In this document: in pieces, positions 11,101-23,342 of the stretch
How positions within the stretch are numbered: the first letter of the stretch is position 1
Layout of the letters: each line of letters opens with the position of its first letter
NCBI RefSeq assembly: GCF_014529535.1
Contig: NW_023503608.1
Coordinates: 9,350,501 to 9,414,500 of the forward strand
DNA from: Bradysia coprophila
Lineage: Eukaryota > Arthropoda > Insecta > Diptera > Sciaridae
Length of the DNA: 64,000 nucleotides
Direction: 5' to 3'
Made by a program: the position numbers and the translations under genes
The notes under the pieces: generated by a model
What the model saw: the letters and a program-made list of their open reading frames with translations, nothing else
What the model was told of the DNA's origin: nothing
Database searches by the model: none

Positions 11101-13326
11101 CAACGATGCCGTCGTCGACGATGAATTGGTCTCACATTCGTCAGCTCGCGGATCAAAATCACTGTCCGAGTCCGAGTTCAACAGCAGACCCTCCAATTTC
11201 GTTCCGACGCTCGGCTTTAGCGCTTCCAGTGTGCTGTTGATTTGATTTTGTATATTTCTAGGTGGAACGAGTGGCGCAAAATGTTTTGGTGACGTTTCAA
11301 TTAGCAGTTGGTCATCGTTATTCGGTGTTGAGACATCGATACCTTGAAGGAAAATCGGTTTTGTTACTGGCTGACTTCGGAAGACACCAAGCCATTCCAT
11401 CTTACCAAGATCCGGTGTCTTACTACCGTTCATACTGGCCACATGATTGTCTAGTCCATTTTGTTGCGGAACTTCTAAGATGTCCCGCAAGCCGTGTCTC
11501 AGTAACAGTCTATCCAAATCAGACTTCGGTAAAATTTCTACTAAATCTTTCAATCGTTGCCGATAGGCTGATACAGTACTCTCCAGCTGCTTATTTTGAC
11601 TTTGTAGTTTTGTGATTTCCGTTCCTTTACCATTATCGGTCATGTAACGCCTGGAACAGATTGAAATAAGTTAACAAAATTGTTCGAATCGTTTCACTCT
11701 ATCCGTCATACCTATAAGCTAATTCAAATGCTTGTCCAATCGTCAATGTGATATCGGACGCTAATTTACTCGATACAAATACAAAACATTCATGACTTTC
11801 ATCCGCGTGATTAGTGGTTATCGTAGATGTGTCACCATTTGGCACTGAATTGTTGGTTTTGGCAATAAAACTAAAAAGTGAAAAAAAAAGAAACGAATTA
11901 GTTCGAGGTACATTTGAAAGTGAGTGTAAAATTGACTTTGACAATGACCCCTGACCCAATTTAAAGATATGTGACCGACTGATCGACGCCGCTTGAAGCG
12001 TCAACAAAACGTAGTTTATGTTTTGTTAGTTTGAAAAGGGCTTGCGAGGAACATTAAGCTTAGTTTCAAAATCTAAAAATTTTCGTATTTGACTCAAGTT
12101 TTGCAAAAGTTCAAAGATCCAAGCAATTTGATTGTAATAAGCGGCCTGAAGACTGAATGCTAGCAAAAACAATCAGAAGTCAACTAGTGCAACAAGTAAG
12201 CGAGAAATTCGATTACTTTCCGTTCTGATTGATTTGATGGCTTCATTATGCTGACTAATCGTTAAATTAAGATATTATCGTTATTTCCAAAAAAGACTGG
12301 CCCAGTGAAAGCTCAAACGAAGCCTTTGTTGAAAAACGCTGTTTTTCCTCTGGAAAAAGTTGGAAATTTCATTTTCTCAGGTGAACAACGCCATCGAAAT
12401 ACGACTTCCAACTTTTCTCCCTCTCGTTGAACAAATAACTATTTTTAAGTGTATTACGATGAACCCCTTTAACCTACAACATTGCGACCAACGAAACTTA
12501 CCTAAAGAACTTCTTAACTCCTTTCTCGTCGGCACAATACGATATGTTGTGTAACGGGAATTGATGTAAAACTTTCTGTGCTCTTGGTTCCTAGAAATTG
12601 TTGAAATCAATAATTGTATGGTAAAACCACTAAGGTCAATTACAACTTACCTGCACAGCAACACCATCAACACTAATTGTAATCTCAACCTTTTTCGTCT
12701 TGAAATTGTTTCCCGATTCAGCTTTTTTCAACTGTTGAGCAAACTGAAGTCTTCTGATTGCATCTTTGACGGTCTCGATACCCTTTGCCTGATCCACAGG
12801 TGTACATCCAAGAAACTACGGAGGAAAAGTGTCCGGATTTAGACTAAGTAACACTTAAGTAAGTAAAATGAAATGTGGTACGGAATGCTTCCAATTGTGG
12901 TTGTTTACGATACAACGCACGGTTTGTAATTTGACACATTTTCAGCAACAAATTATCTCGTCAATTGGATCAATGAAAGTCTTTTTATGCTTCGATTTAA
13001 GAAAATTAAACATTCAGCGAGTTAATATGCGAACCCATTGAACTATATATTCATAATTCGGTTCAAACTTAGTCAAATGAAACGTATACACACTCGTACA
13101 ACGCATAATATACATTTCTCGGCTTTAATTTCACTTAAACTATCGTTAACGTCATGCACAAAGAAAGAAACGTTAAAACACTTACTTTGACTAGATAAGC
13201 AACATGGCCATTAACTAAAGCATCCGGGGCATGAAGCCAATTCTTATTTTTACCATTTTTTGTTTCGTTATTCTGATTTTGATTAGCATTTTGTTTGTTC
13301 CAAAACATAAGCTTATTATTGGACAT
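8162..13326 (-). CDS. ced-6: Engulfment adaptor protein ced-6 / GULP (PTB domain), 8 coding exons
   Basis: Exons are complement 13186-13326, 12651-12815, 12502-12590, 11712-11870, 10953-11650, 10737-10885, 9710-10282 and 8162-8236. They join in phase to about 682 residues. Residues 1-47 carry MSNNKLMFWNK and the NWLHAPDAL segment that opens the GULP PTB domain. The PTB domain continues through FLGCTPVDQAKG, the ISYCADEKGVKKFF core and the LTIGQAFELAYRRY helix (to about residue 187). A leucine-rich coiled coil follows (about 195-240), then a long Asn/Ser-rich tail with three NPF motifs and a DLF motif. The last exon ends in LDPLRK, like the LDPLDSRC end of human GULP1. The family binds NPxY tails of phagocytic receptors such as Draper or LRP1 and promotes actin-driven engulfment. 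The tail is longer than in mammals. An acceptor at 13360 suggests at least one non-coding 5' exon farther right. Confidence 0.94.
8237..9709 (-). other. Last intron of ced-6
   Basis: This 1,473-bp intron separates the penultimate exon from the 25-codon last exon. It contains a copy of the dispersed repeat at 8968-9145. No other exon-like sequence is seen. Confidence 0.8.
8968..9145 (+). repeat. Dispersed repeat family member inside a ced-6 intron
   Basis: It begins CCTGTCACATACGGCA, continues with TTATCTATAACGACGAC and AATAATAATGACA, then ATGCATGTTAAAA, GAAGTACAAGATTTGAAATC, and ends GAAGTAATAGATCCGATA and AATAATACTGG. It is one of the longest copies in the window and is inserted antisense to ced-6. 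Confidence 0.8.
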
Positions 13327-16300
13327 GGCTTACGATCACTAAACCGACACTATTTCTATCTGGAAAAAATAAAGAGAAAATTTCGTTATCGGACAATGTA
13401 CATTATGCAGAAATAAACATAAATATTTTAAAGGCGTTTATGCCTAACATACACAACACATACACCACACAATGAACGTATCGTAAAAATTTAACAAAGA
13501 TTGTTTAAAGTGAACAAAAAAAAAGTCTAATTAAAAAGTCAAAACTAATAAGAGTGTAACAACGTGTGCAATAACGAAAGCCAAATCTGATGTAAACGTG
13601 ACTTAATTTGAGTGCTTTCATGTCTCCGTCTCGTACGTAAGATTTGTTTTCAATTTTTTTTCTGTCGAGCTATTAACTGAGAATGTGATAACATTCTTCA
13701 CACTTCTACGTCGTGGATTTTTGTTTCACATTTTTTACATTCCCATTGGAGTACAAGGCGGTTGTATTCATATTTCGATTGATAAAGCTCCTTAGACATT
13801 GAAACACTTTCTTCTGATCTCCAAGCAAAAAATAATAATTAAAAATTGCCCTAGCCATGAAACTCAACGACCTGCTACTAAATAGACATATAACTAGTCG
13901 TAAAAACATCGTTAATTCATTTCTCTCTCATTTCCAAGAGCAAAAAAAAACGTTTTGTCACACAAGTGTGACCTTTCAGAAACTTGAGATTATTCTTTTC
14001 CATATTTCTATCAAATCAAATATAGAACAGCTTGACTATCTCAATCATCTTAATTTAAATAAACTCCGCACTGTTTTAGAAGCACGTGTATCAATAAACC
14101 GTTAAAACTTTCCCTTCATATCAGATCATAGCCCCATCACTATTAAGTTATGTATATGTCTTTCGACGCATGGTACACTTTCAGCACAATAACTACAACA
14201 TTCGAGTATTTTATATGCATCCACACAATTGTTCAAAGTATAAATTTAACTTATACACTCTACTTACAGTGATGTAGCAAGTCAGAATGGATGTAGTATA
14301 AAAACATGCATGCGAGTTAAGTTTTATAGTGGAAATTATATTTTCTTTTATTATGCTGTAAGTTTCACTATGAATGAGTTGTGAATGTCAATTAATTTCG
14401 ACGTTATATCATTATCGGAATTATGGCCACGATATGTGTAATTCGGTTTTTGTGTTTTGAGGATAAAACAACTAACCACCGACCGAAAGAAGACAGTGTG
14501 ACATCTTACTATTATCAGTCGAAACAATGAAGTGCTTCTTCGTGCTGAAGGTTAAACGCTGTATTGTGTGCACACGTTTCTCTTCATATCCGCTAACTTG
14601 ATAAAGTTACTTTCCGTTCTCAGTCATACACTTTATATAGTGTCTCTGTTGTATGAAACTCAGAGCAAAGTGGTTTACTAGACACCCGATGCGTATTTTC
14701 ATATCACGAGGCCACACATCTAGTGCCTAATATAGCTATTTTCGTTACACTTGCCTAAATGAAAACGTGAAAATTAGATCTGAAAATTGTCGACCCGAGA
14801 CGAAGCCGAGGTTAACAACACTTCTTATGATTTTATGTACTCGACGCAGGGGAGGGTAGATCAAATTATTTTCAACCTATGAAGTAAAAGGATTTGTTTC
14901 AATCTGATAAAAATAGTTACATGAAATGGAGTAATAGATTCGACAATTGTTTTATCATTGATATAGTTTCCGGCTGTGAATGGTTAATTGAAGCATTATG
15001 ATAACCAAAGCCCTTGTGCACATACGACAAAATGTCGCAAGGAACATCACATTATAAAATGTAATCTACACACAAAACGTCCGCACTTCCTCCAATATTG
15101 ACTTTAAAAGTCATGCCCTCAAATGTATATGAGTATACAAAGCTGATAAACTGATAAAGTCGTAAAATCATGAAATTAAAATGCACATAAGTCTCCATTA
15201 TCATCGTGGCAGTTTGACCGTCTAGGAACGAGGAAATTGTCACTTAAATTAAATTACAAAACACAGTTCATGTTCTCCGTTATGTATGTCATTTATATGC
15301 ACATATACTGCTGTCATGAATGCTATTTTCTTCTTGTCCTCTCCACATTTCTCAATATTTGAATAACATCAGTACAGACTCGATTCAATTTTATCTAAAT
15401 TAGTTCATAAATTTTGGACCCAGTTTTATCATTAGTTTAATAAGAAGATAAGGATGATCTATTTGAATGCATATGATGCACAAATGCCACCACAAATGGT
15501 TCATGATGGCTTTATGAATGACACTCTGTCTGGTCTCATTTCCTTTTAATTAAACAATGTTTCTAAATCTGAATGGGTATGGAATGGGAAGGTTTGAAGT
15601 CAAATTTGATATTTTCAGTTCTATATTGATTTGCTTGTCGATTGGATTTCGCGTTATAATAGAAATAATAATGACATCACGAAAACAAGTAGTATTGTTT
15701 TGCCCGATCAGAGCGATTTATGAACTTTCTTTGTTTGTTATTTTTTTTCTGGTGTTCAATTTGAATTCGTTTATCAGCCAGACATTACTGTAAACTGGTA
15801 AACGATTTCGAATGGAAGTAAAAACAAAAGAAAGTGTACAGCGACATTGTTTCAAATGAATTGGTCTCGTTGATAATACAAACAAAAAATGTTATTAAAA
15901 TTTCTGTTTTGTTTATTCGAAACCACACCTTTCTGCTGTCTCCCAGCTATGGGACACACCATTTAAAATAATTTATTTTTTGTTATACAAAGAATTTCTT
16001 GTTAAAGAATTGAATAAGTTCTGTGTGTTTGTTGTTCTTTTTCGGTTCTCTCTTCCATTACATAAATTAAAAATTCAACTACAATTTTGTACCATATCAC
16101 AACATTGGATCGGTAATAACAAGTTCCGAAACAATTTCGCCTTGAAATAAAGCATTTAAAGCAATAAGGTGAGTCTTTCAGACTAACAGCGTTGAATGGT
16201 TTTGTGTGCAGCTCTCCATAAGTATGTTACGTAATTCAATTTTATTCGACGACAAAACATGTTGTCGATATTCTGACTCAGCCTAGATGGAATTTTAGTT

Positions 16301-17435
16301 AACTAACAGCAAACAACATTGTCTTTATTTAAATAGTGAATGGATGGATACGGCTCTTTCAACAGGACTGTACGTATTATTTAAAAAACGAATTAAATGA
16401 AATACGAAAAAAAATGCGATTGCCATCGTCTCAACATGAAGACACAAATCTCCGTCTTTTTATCACCGCTTTAGCATTGAAAATAAACGACAAATAAAAA
16501 ACATTGAGAAAAAAAATTAACATTGATCTAATGATTGTAATCTTTGATTAAACAGCCGAACACACAGCCCAACCATTACAGTGAGATATAATAATTGTTT
16601 CGAGTTAAGTAACTATTATTGATTATCAATTACACTTGTGTGTACAAATTGAATTTAATAAAAATTAAAATGCAAATACCATTCCATTTGACAGCATCTA
16701 AATCACGTGATGTTTACGGGTATAATTCCATTCGAGATTTATTTTTCATTGTAGAATAAATTTTCGTAAGAAAAAATATTTGCATACCAAATGATTGTAA
16801 AAAAAATTTATGTACAAACACACAGTTTTGTACCCATTCAATATTGATGTACATTTTATTGTTCCAGTCATCATGATGTGATTTATGCGAAAAATTATAT
16901 TCGCAGTACGAACGAAAAAAAAAAACAACGAAAATTTGCATGCCAAATTACAATTATTCTAGATGGGAGTTTATCACTTCATTGCCGTCACACAAACGGA
17001 CAGATCATTTTAACCCATCATCATCATGAGTTGTCATCTTTGGTCTTTGACTTCGTCCCACTTTGAATTATTATGCTGCAGTAGCACGTAACATAATGCG
17101 CCTTAGACACTCTACAATAATGGTCTCCAAATTAATGGATGCGGGAGAGACAGAAAAAATACGAAAACTGTTTAGAACGGAGAGAACCCTTACAATAATA
17201 CTAAATTTTAAACTTACAGTAAGTTTGTTGCGAAGAAAATTTTATCGAATCATTCAAACATTTAGAAACAATGGGTCAGGACACTTGATCAGAATGGATT
17301 CAAACGATAATTTTAATTAAAGGAAGACAACAGAAATTTGACAAAGACCACAAAGACTTAAGAGAAAACTACGAGAGATGAAATGGTATCAATCGATAAA
17401 CAAGGCATCAGAACAGTCGGAGCGTTTGCTGCGAC
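13327..17435. other. AT-rich region upstream of ced-6 coding start
   Basis: A splice acceptor (TTTTTTCCAG) just right of 13359 on the minus strand implies that 13327-13359 is 5' UTR. Beyond that I see only AT-rich sequence with short unconserved frames. It may be a long 5' UTR intron of ced-6 or intergenic DNA. Confidence 0.45.
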
Positions 17436-18920
17436 TTAGCCCCGTACGACCCGTAATCCTATTTCGTCCGTAACCATAATACGTCCGTAGCCGTAATACG
17501 CCCGGAACCCTAATACGTCTACAACCCTCTAATGCGTCTGTTACCAAAATGCAAGTCAAGTTGGGCACGGTCCAATTTACTGAAAGTGTTCATTTTTAAA
17601 ATTGCGCATAGCGCAATTACGAAAGCCCGTACGAAGTACCTCTCAAATGAAACCAACAATTTACGACATTATTTTAGAAACCCAAAATTTTTTGCCAACC
17701 TTCCATTGGGTATTCAATTACCTCTCAAATGAAACAAAAACTAGCAAAATCGGATGAGATTTACTCGATTTATGTGCAAAAAATACTTAGGGAGTAGCCG
17801 AGTAGCGGCCTTAGTCCAAGGGACCAAATTTGAAACTTTTTTTGCCAACATTCTATTCGGCATTCAATTATCTCTCAAATGAAACAAAAACTAGCAAAAT
17901 CGGATGAGATTTGCTCGATTTATGTGCAAAAATTTGAAACTTTTTTTGCCATCATTCTATTCGGCATTCAATTATCTCTCAAATGAAACAAAAACTAGCA
18001 AAATCGGATGAGATTTGCTCGATTTATGTGCAAAAAACACTTAGAGCCGAGTGGCGGCCTTAATCCAAGGGCCCAAATTTGAAACTTTTTTTGCCATCAT
18101 TCTATTCGACATTCAATTATCTCTCAAATGAAACAAAAACTAGCAAAATCGGATGAGATTTACTCGATTTATGTGCAAAAAACACTTAGGGCCGAGTAGC
18201 GACCTTAATCCAAGGGCCCAAATTTGAAACTTTTTTTGCCATCATTCTATTCGACATTCAATTATCTCTCAAATGAAACAAAAACTAGCAAAATCGGATG
18301 AGATCTACTCGATTTATGTGCAAAAAACACTTAGGGCCGAGTAGCGGCCTTAGTCCAAGGGACCAAATTTGAAACTTTTTTCGCCACGTTCTTTTCGGTA
18401 TTCAATTTCCTTCCATAAAAAACTAAATCTGGCAAAGTCGGAAGAGATTTACTCGATTTATGTGCAAAAAACACTTAGGGCCTAGTAACGACCTTTGAGC
18501 TCTCCCAACAAGCCCACGTTGGATCTTACCCAAAAACAATGTTCAGCAACTTTGTTTTACTCGTCAATACCTTTCATTTGATATATCACAAGCAGCTATT
18601 GCGTGCGTATTTCGGTAGATATCGTCGAAAGACTGAAAAACACCTATAAGGCCCTAGCTCTGGAAGGGCCGACCCTACCATGCCCATTTTCGAACTTGAC
18701 CTTACTTTTGTCGATACCAATCGGGGAAAAAAAGAATTTTCAAAAAAGGTTGTGATTTACTCAAGCTAGAGGGGTCACAGACGGACGGACATTTTTTTTA
18801 TTGCGGATTCGTCATCTATTAACATAACCAAATGCTTTGCCCTTACTGTCTGCTTCCAATTCGACGTGTTACAAACGGCATATTAATCTTATAAGCCCCC
18901 AGTACTTCGTACGGGGCTAA
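17436..18920. mobile_element. Non-autonomous DNA element with internal minisatellite
   Basis: The ends are inverted: TTAGCCCCGTACGA at 17436 and TCGTACGGGGCTAA ending at 18920. Inside are short CGTCCGTAACC-type repeats (17450-17540), about six tandem units of roughly 145 bp (17677-18490), and a GC-richer tail with GACGGACGGACA. No transposase frame is present, so it would need a partner in trans. No target duplication is visible. The superfamily is not assigned. Confidence 0.75.
17677..18490. repeat. Minisatellite of about 145-bp units
   Basis: Units share TTTTTTGCCA, TTCAATTATCTCTCAAATGA, AACTAGCAAAATCGGATGAG and ACTTAGGGCCGAGTAGCGGC. The second unit is about 40 bp short because the AACACTTAGG segment is missing. 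The last unit (from about 18361) is clearly more diverged than the middle ones. The array lies wholly inside the 17436-18920 element. Confidence 0.9.
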
Positions 18921-20741
18921 AAATGGGCAGTCTGCTAAAATGCGCTTAATTTATAGTAATTGACCTTGCTGAAACGACTAGTCATCGACTGTCCACAACT
19001 GTGATAAAAATAAACAGTCAGCTCTGGCTCCATGTTCAAACTGATGAGCTAATTTTCATTTGAACACTAGGGAATAATATAGATGAAGATGAAGATTCAA
19101 TAGATTTAGTGTTTATGATGTAGACTGCATGTTAACAATTAAGAACATCTGCCATTCACGTAACAGTTGAAAAATATACACAAATCACAAGCTTATAAAA
19201 TCGAATTACTTCACAACTAATGACTGAATGTTTCGTGGCGTCTCCGAAAACATCCAAACCAAAATTGAACCTGCATGTTACGCACAAAAAGTTCCGTTAA
19301 ATATTTCTTCCTCGAAAAACATATAGGAACTTGGACCGTTCAATGTTGAAGTGTAGTCTTCCTAACGGAACAGAATTTAACTTGAACAACAAGAAGTTTA
19401 TAAATAAACGACTGTAATACACACTGGATAGCAATTGAAAACGGCAGTCTATACAATTTGTTATCACAATCAGGAAGTTAATTCAATATTTTCTTATTAT
19501 CGTCTCGTAACTAAATTAATAAAAAGCCCATCGATCACACCAGCCATCAGTTCGGTATATAGATGGTACGCGTTATGTATAATATAATGAACTGAATTCA
19601 ATATCAATAAATCCACATTTCACTCATTCCGACTGATATATTTATATATTTCGTCCTAACCTTCAACTTCAGCAAATGCAAATTTATTGCTCTCTGTATG
19701 ATTTGAATACACTGTTCATGAAATGCATTCTGAATTGAAACCAAAAATGTTTATATTCATTTCTGGTTCGGTTTAGTGACGCTCTAGATTATGCATGAAC
19801 TCGAACATTTTGAATTTCATACATGAATTGAAATATAAGTAGAATGTTTAAACGTGGGCGAATTATTTTAGCTGTAATTCATGCAATTAAACGGAATGCG
19901 CCAATGCACATATATTTGAGTACGATCGTAACAAAGAGCTGTTGTAACATATAACTGCATAAATGACTCTCCTATCAACAATAAACATTTTACCACAGAT
20001 AGTAGGAAGATTAGAGTCTTTGGTAGTACACTATCCATTAGCATGGTTGGTTGTTTGTTCAGAAAAAGCATTTTACAAACTAAAATTGTTCTCGATTCTT
20101 CAGATCAACGTTAATTATCGTAAGTTCACCGATGCATTTCTGTCCGACACACAGATAAATAAATAAATAAAAAATGTCATGCGCGTTTCAACTTAACATT
20201 AAGGAATATCTTATTGCACACTTTTTTAATGGGAGAAAATGTGCTCACATAAATTGCGCACAGAGCTCTTTTAGAACGTCTAATTAATTAATTTGCGTCG
20301 CAGTTGCTATATTCGTGCAATTTATTTATTATATTTTAAAGTAATCAATTTATTAAATCGCAAATAATGTCAATGTGATTGAATTAATTATAGACACTAG
20401 AACTAGAGAGAATTTAAGTTCTGTAGGTACTTTTTTGTGAGGGAACAGAGTGGTCTCATTTCGTTCGGACAATTGAAAACTTCGAAGAACTGAAAGTGGT
20501 ATCGAAAATGTCGGCAGAGGATGTAGGAAGAGATCTTTATGTTTCTCTCAGTTGTTAATCTCCGCAGATTTATTAATAATAAAAACTTATTTGTGCCTAA
20601 TTGTCAGAGAATTATCAGGTGTTCAGGGTCTTAATAGCCAGCGTAACACTTCTTAAAAAACAAAACCTGCCTAAGCCAATGTGTTTCGATGGCGAGTTTA
20701 TCAATACATCAAAGCAGAAACAGTGCTTTTTGATCAAAACT
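18921..20741. other. AT-rich intergenic region
   Basis: No gene, array or strong inverted repeat is recognised. Frames of up to 67 codons have no recognisable motifs. Confidence 0.5.
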
Positions 20742-21665
20742 AAAGTGCTTATACGAGTCAAATAGTTACACGCATAAGCGTGGTAGTGTTAAAACTGAAT
20801 AACCACGAGGAGGCAATTTTATTTGTATGAGTGGACCAGCTGAAAAACAGCTGAAGGAATTCATGTCTAAATTTCACTGACATATCCTCTGAATGAGTCA
20901 CACGAAATAGTACATTGAATGACAAGGGGCGAAAGTAAAAAAATTCAACCGTGTGCGAGAGTTGGAGCCTGCGCCGAAGGCAAGGGCTCTAATCGCACAG
21001 GTTGAATTTTTTTTACTTTTGCCCCGAGTCGTTCATACTATTTTTTTTGATACCAACATTGAAAATTGATACGTATCGCAAACATCGCAACAAAAGTTGA
21101 AATAAAAAGGCATTTAGCCAGAAAATGCGGGGGTCCAGGGGGCGGCAGCCTCCTGGTATATGAAAAATTTAATAATTTAGCAATCACAACAATAACACAC
21201 ACAAAAATTAAGGTATAACTAACAAATCATTCAGTAACAATAAGTATCAACTTTGTATGCTAATTTCAATAAGAACACTGGCGCACAGTGTTTTACAATT
21301 TATACAACATAATATGAGCGGATTTTGTTGACAACTCGACTCATTTCTCTCATTTTCTGTGACGTCAGTCACTTTCGCTGTTCGTTCAGTTGCGTTCGCT
21401 CTTCGTTAAGTACTTTCTCCCCGTGGGATGCATTTTTTTACTTTCGCCCCTCATATGCGGGGCGAAAGTATCATTTTTCAATGTTGGTATCAAAAAAATT
21501 ATTGAGTTTTGTTCAAAAAGCATTTTCGAGTGACTCATCTACTGTGGACGTCAGTTTAATTTAGAAACGTATTCCTTCAGCTGGTCCATATAAAAGTGCC
21601 TTCGTGTGTTTCTTCAGTTTTACCACTACCACACGTATGCGTGTAACTATTTGACACATATAAGC
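20742..21665. repeat. Nested foldback element
   Basis: The outer arms (about 20742-20890 and 21525-21665) are inverted copies sharing CAAATAGTTACACGCATA and GGACCAGCTGAAGGAAT. A second inverted pair lies within, with TTTGATACCAACATTGAAAA near 21045 and its complement near 21480. A hairpin of GGGGCGAAAGTAAAAAAATT type occupies about 20928-21027. There is no transposase frame. The GGGGGCGGCAGCCTCC block near 21140 is GC-rich compared with its surroundings. Confidence 0.8.
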
Positions 21666-23168
21666 TATTTTATTTGTATAAGTGTACCAGCCATATAAAT
21701 TTTACTAACGTCCCATGTATCTACTCCAAAGATTTGTTGAAACAACGAATAATCTGCTGAATTATTATTATTATTATTTAAAGAGCAACTTCATGCAAAT
21801 ATTTTGCTAACTAACGGATCAGATGATGAAATTTTGAACGATTTTTCGTCAAAAACATCCGACTGATATTTATTGTTCCAATCAATTTCATTAGCCAGCT
21901 ATCTATTTGATAAATGTAAATACGCCGTATGCACAATAAATTCGGCGTATGAAATACAAACGTTACAACGGAATATCCAGCAGAACCAAGAAAAAAAAAA
22001 GCTAGAGAACAAGAATCGGATAAAAACTATTGAACTAAACAGTCGATCGAAGTATTATTATAAATATAAAATGATAAATGACGCTAATGAACAAGTTTCT
22101 TCGAGTGGAGTTTATTTTTCTAAAAATATAATTTTCAATATTTAATTAAGTCAAATTGTTTGTCATATAAATAAACTGGCGTTAATCATAATGTCGAGCG
22201 CAAGTTTATTTATCGTAAACATTTTTGAATAAATTTTTCGTCGATCATCTTGCTGACGTTCATTTATGTTGAAAACTGTTTGCGAGGAAAAACGACAAAT
22301 ATAGAAGAGACAAAATACACACACTCATTACACACCGAACATGATTCACTTTTGCGACCTCACATTTCTATTTCGTTCATTCCATTCAAACTTGTTGATT
22401 TGCTTTTGTTTATTTGTTTGTATTTTGTTTCTACAAACCGCACAATGATACACTTGTTTTTATTTTAATGACCAAGTCTCGTTGATATACCAAAATATAC
22501 AATTTGGACTACACACAAAAAATTGTTTAGATGAGAAATGTGACGAAATTTTGCTAAACAGTACGTTATGCTGTAAATTGTTGAGAATTTTTATTATAAA
22601 AAGATGTAATAAACAATCCGATGAATAATCACTGGATAAATAAGCACCCGCTTACGTCTTACACAACAGACTGAATAACTAAATATTAAATTAAATTAAA
22701 TTTCGTAATCAATTTTTGTTGATAACGCAAAATAAATAAATTCTGGAAAAAAAATAGCGTAGTGGTACCGCACAGATCGTGTGAATAGAAAATACATTGA
22801 TGTTGTTGTTCTATGGCATACAACATAGAGATGATTAAAGACGGGAGATGTAACAATTAAAAAACACATTTCGGTATTTATCTGAAAAGTCCATTGGATG
22901 TCCATCGATTAGCTTTCAAGCATACGTCGATTTACTTCTCATATCCATAGCACAAGGGACTTTAACCCACAATGATACGGGATAAGGAGATATCAAGTCA
23001 TTGGACATTGGCCTTGAATTACTTAGTCACAAAACACCGGATAACTGTGCGAAAGTGTGATAAACTTTGATTTCCGGTAGCGTCATTACGGTTGAATAAA
23101 ATTTTGTAAGACTAAGGGTTCTGTTGAGAATATTACTGATTCTCTTTGAATGTCGGTTAACAGCTTTT

Positions 23169-23342
23169 TGAAGTAGTTGCAAAGCTTGTTGCAAAAACAA
23201 TTTCCTTTTTACAAATTTTGCAACTTCTTTTGCAACTACTTTAGGTTGCTCCCAGTCTTTTGAAGTAGTTGCAAAAGTCAAAAGTTGTCGCAAGAAACAT
23301 TTTCCGTTTACGAATTTTGCAACTTCTTTTGCAACTACTTCA
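23169..23342. repeat. Tandem pair of imperfect palindromes
   Basis: Two copies (about 23169-23243 and 23262-23342) each start GAAGTAGTTGCAAA and end TTTTGCAACTACTT, so each unit is itself an imperfect palindrome and the pair forms a direct repeat. Confidence 0.8.

Noticed and set aside
17677..18490. A CRISPR-like array
   Set aside because: Units are contiguous tandem repeats without variable spacers and the genome is animal; it is a minisatellite inside a mobile element.
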